NCBI GenBank assembly: GCA_039649115.1
Contig: JBBWZQ010000168.1
Location: 1 to 13,778 of the forward strand
Length of the DNA stretch: 13,778 nucleotides
Reading direction: 5' to 3'
Origin: DATEJJ01 sp039649115
Lineage (GTDB): Bacteria > Actinomycetota > Actinomycetes > Mycobacteriales > Micromonosporaceae
Shown here: piece after piece, positions 12,592 through 13,778 of the stretch
Position numbering within the stretch: the stretch's first letter is position 1
Layout: every line of letters starts with the position of its first letter
Made by a program: the position numbers and the translations under genes
The notes under the pieces: generated by a model
The model's input: only the letters and a program-made list of their open reading frames with translations
Database searches by the model: none
Told to the model about the DNA's origin: nothing

Positions 12592-13778
12592 ATGACGGAG
12601 GCCGTGGGCGCGTCGTCGGGTGCGGGCAGTCGGGGTCGGGGCCGGGGGGCCGGGGAGCAGGGCGGATCGCCGCGGGCGGCGCAGCCGGCCTCCGGTGACG
12701 GACGTCAGGCCGGGCTCCAGGTCGGTAGGGTGTGGACGACGGAGGGCGTGCACCCGTACGACGAGGTGACCTGGGAGCGCCGCGACGTCGTGATGACGAA
12801 CTGGCGGGACGGCTCGATCAACTTCGAGCAGCGGGGTGTCGAGTTCCCCGCCTTCTGGAGCGTGAACGCCGCCAACATCGTCACCACCAAGTACTTCCGG
12901 GGCGCGGTGGGCACCCCGGAGCGGGAGTGGAGCCTGCGCCAGATCATCGACCGGGTGGTCGGCCGCTACCGCAAGGCGGGCGAGGAGCACGGCTACTTCG
13001 CCAGCGCGGCCGACGCCGAGGTGTTCGACCACGAGCTGACCTGGATGCTGCTGCACCAGGTGTTCAGCTTCAACTCCCCGGTCTGGTTCAACGTGGGTAC
13101 GGCGTCACCCCAGCAGGTCAGTGCGTGCCTCGCCGGTGACACGCTGGTCAGCACGCCCGCCGGGCTGGTGCCGATCGGCAAGCTGGTCGAGGACGACGCG
13201 GTCGGCACGAAGGTCCACGACGCGCACGGCGTGACGCGGATCCTGGCCACCAGGGCCAACGGGATCCGCGACGTGCTGCGGCTGCACACCAAGGCCGGGT
13301 ACACGCTCGACGTCACCCCCGACCACCTGGTGTGGAAGGCGACCGGCGACGGCACGGGCCGCTTCGTCGAGGCCGGCACGCTGCGCGCCGGCGACCGGCT
13401 GGAGTGGCACCGCACCCAAGCGTACGGCGAGGCGGAGCTGGACCTCCGCGAGATCTCCGAGGCGGCGCTGGCCGGCTGGCTGCAGTCCGACGGCTTCGTC
13501 GCGCGGTACAGCGGAGCGTTGCGCATCGAGGCGGTCACCGTCGACGACCACGAACTCGACCGGGTGGTCACCGCGCTGGACGAGGTGTTCCCCGGCGCGC
13601 ACCGGGGCGGGCGCGAGGTGTCGACGCAGAGCGGGGACCTGGACCGCCGGCGCACCCTGCTTCACGGCAGGAGGCTGGAGCCGTTCGTCGAGAAGTGGGG
13701 GCTGCTGGCGCGGGGCACCGAGATGGTCGTGCCGTCGCGGCTGTTCACCGCGCCACTGCCCGTCGTCGCCGCCTACCT
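12592..13778 (+). CDS. nrdJ: Adenosylcobalamin-dependent (class II) ribonucleotide reductase NrdJ, intein-split, 3' truncated
   Basis: The frame is open from ATG 12592 to the window end. About 43 low-complexity residues (Gly/Arg/Ser-rich) precede conserved NrdJ sequence: VWTTEGVHPYDEVTWERRD, MTNWRDGSINFEQ, FWSVNAANIVTTKYFRG, FSFNSPVWFNVGT and QQVSA. The enzyme reduces ribonucleotides to deoxyribonucleotides using coenzyme B12, without oxygen dependence. In normal NrdJ the sequence continues SACF, where the Cys is one of the reductive active-site pair. Here an intein starts at that Cys after codon 178. The rest of the reductase lies beyond the window. GAGGGGG 6 nt upstream of the ATG supports the start. 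Operon with nrdR. Confidence 0.95.
   Translation, partial: MTEAVGASSGAGSRGRGRGAGEQGGSPRAAQPASGDGRQAGLQVGRVWTTEGVHPYDEVTWERRDVVMTNWRDGSINFEQRGVEFPAFWSVNAANIVTTKYFRGAVGTPEREWSLRQIIDRVVGRYRKAGEEHGYFASAADAEVFDHELTWMLLHQVFSFNSPVWFNVGTASPQQVSACLAGDTLVSTPAGLVPIGKLVEDDAVGTKVHDAHGVTRILATRANGIRDVLRLHTKAGYTLDVTPDHLVWKATGDGTGRFVEAGTLRAGDRLEWHRTQAYGEAELDLREISEAALAGWLQSDGFVARYSGALRIEAVTVDDHELDRVVTALDEVFPGAHRGGREVSTQSGDLDRRRTLLHGRRLEPFVEKWGLLARGTEMVVPSRLFTAPLPVVAAY
13126..13778 (+). other. Intein (LAGLIDADG homing-endonuclease type) inside NrdJ, 3' truncated
   Basis: The intein begins with Cys1 in CLAGDTLVSTPAGLVPIGKL (block A). Block B is present at intein residues 58-69 with the TPDH motif at 64-67, including the conserved His. 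AGDRLEWH follows at 88-95. LAGWLQSDGF at 115-124 is a first LAGLIDADG-like motif, indicating a homing endonuclease domain. The segment VVPSRLFTAPLPVVAAY at the very end resembles the approach to a second such motif. About 217 intein residues are visible. The C-terminal His-Asn and the +1 residue are outside the window, so splicing competence cannot be confirmed. Confidence 0.9.

Overview
The window is dense, high-GC actinobacterial chromosome. Codon third positions are almost all G or C, GTG starts are common, and the gene content is chromosomal housekeeping rather than accessory. The gene order (RNase Y end, miaB, a DUF349 gene on the opposite strand, a LigB-like gene, miaA, dapF, malic enzyme, hflX, a membrane protein, lexA, a LysM gene, nrdR, nrdJ) resembles the recA-lexA neighbourhood of Actinobacteria. 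From memory it parallels the Mycobacterium tuberculosis Rv2733c-Rv2718c block. A filamentous actinomycete, perhaps Micromonosporaceae, fits best, but the family is inference.

Layout. Positions 1-197 are the C-terminal end of RNase Y. Positions 298-1755 are miaB, followed by a perfect hairpin shared with the convergent DUF349 coiled-coil gene (1817-3031, minus). The DUF349 gene is preceded by a 24-codon leader ORF whose stop overlaps its start. A LigB-like gene (3298), miaA (3996) and dapF (4901) form an overlapping, probably translationally coupled operon that ends in a hairpin at 5732-5754. The ACT-containing malic enzyme (5740-7164, minus) ends inside that same hairpin and is divergent from hflX (7226-8662). 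Then comes a secreted or membrane-anchored protein with a predicted beta-propeller-like ectodomain and a tyrosine-rich cytoplasmic tail (8715-10232). It converges on lexA (10266-11063, minus) through a hairpin that contains both stop codons.

The right third is a DNA-damage and dNTP-supply module. lexA is divergent from a small membrane LysM protein (11288-11638). A perfect SOS box (11240-11255) lies 32 bp before the LysM start. This is the arrangement of the SOS division inhibitors YneA, DivS and Rv2719c. lexA itself has a promoter resembling the LexA-independent RecA-NDp/PafBC type. After a 360-bp regulatory gap (candidate NrdR boxes, an inverted pair of DnaA-box-like 9-mers and a long leader hairpin) come nrdR and the adenosylcobalamin-dependent ribonucleotide reductase gene nrdJ. 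nrdJ is interrupted after codon 178 by a LAGLIDADG-type intein that runs off the window end.

No wholly new system is evident. The most interesting signals are the intein at a catalytic cysteine, the two kinds of damage control around lexA/LysM, the regulatory region of nrdR, the leader ORF before the DUF349 gene, and the uncharacterised propeller-TM-tail protein. No tRNA, rRNA, CRISPR array or insertion sequence was seen.
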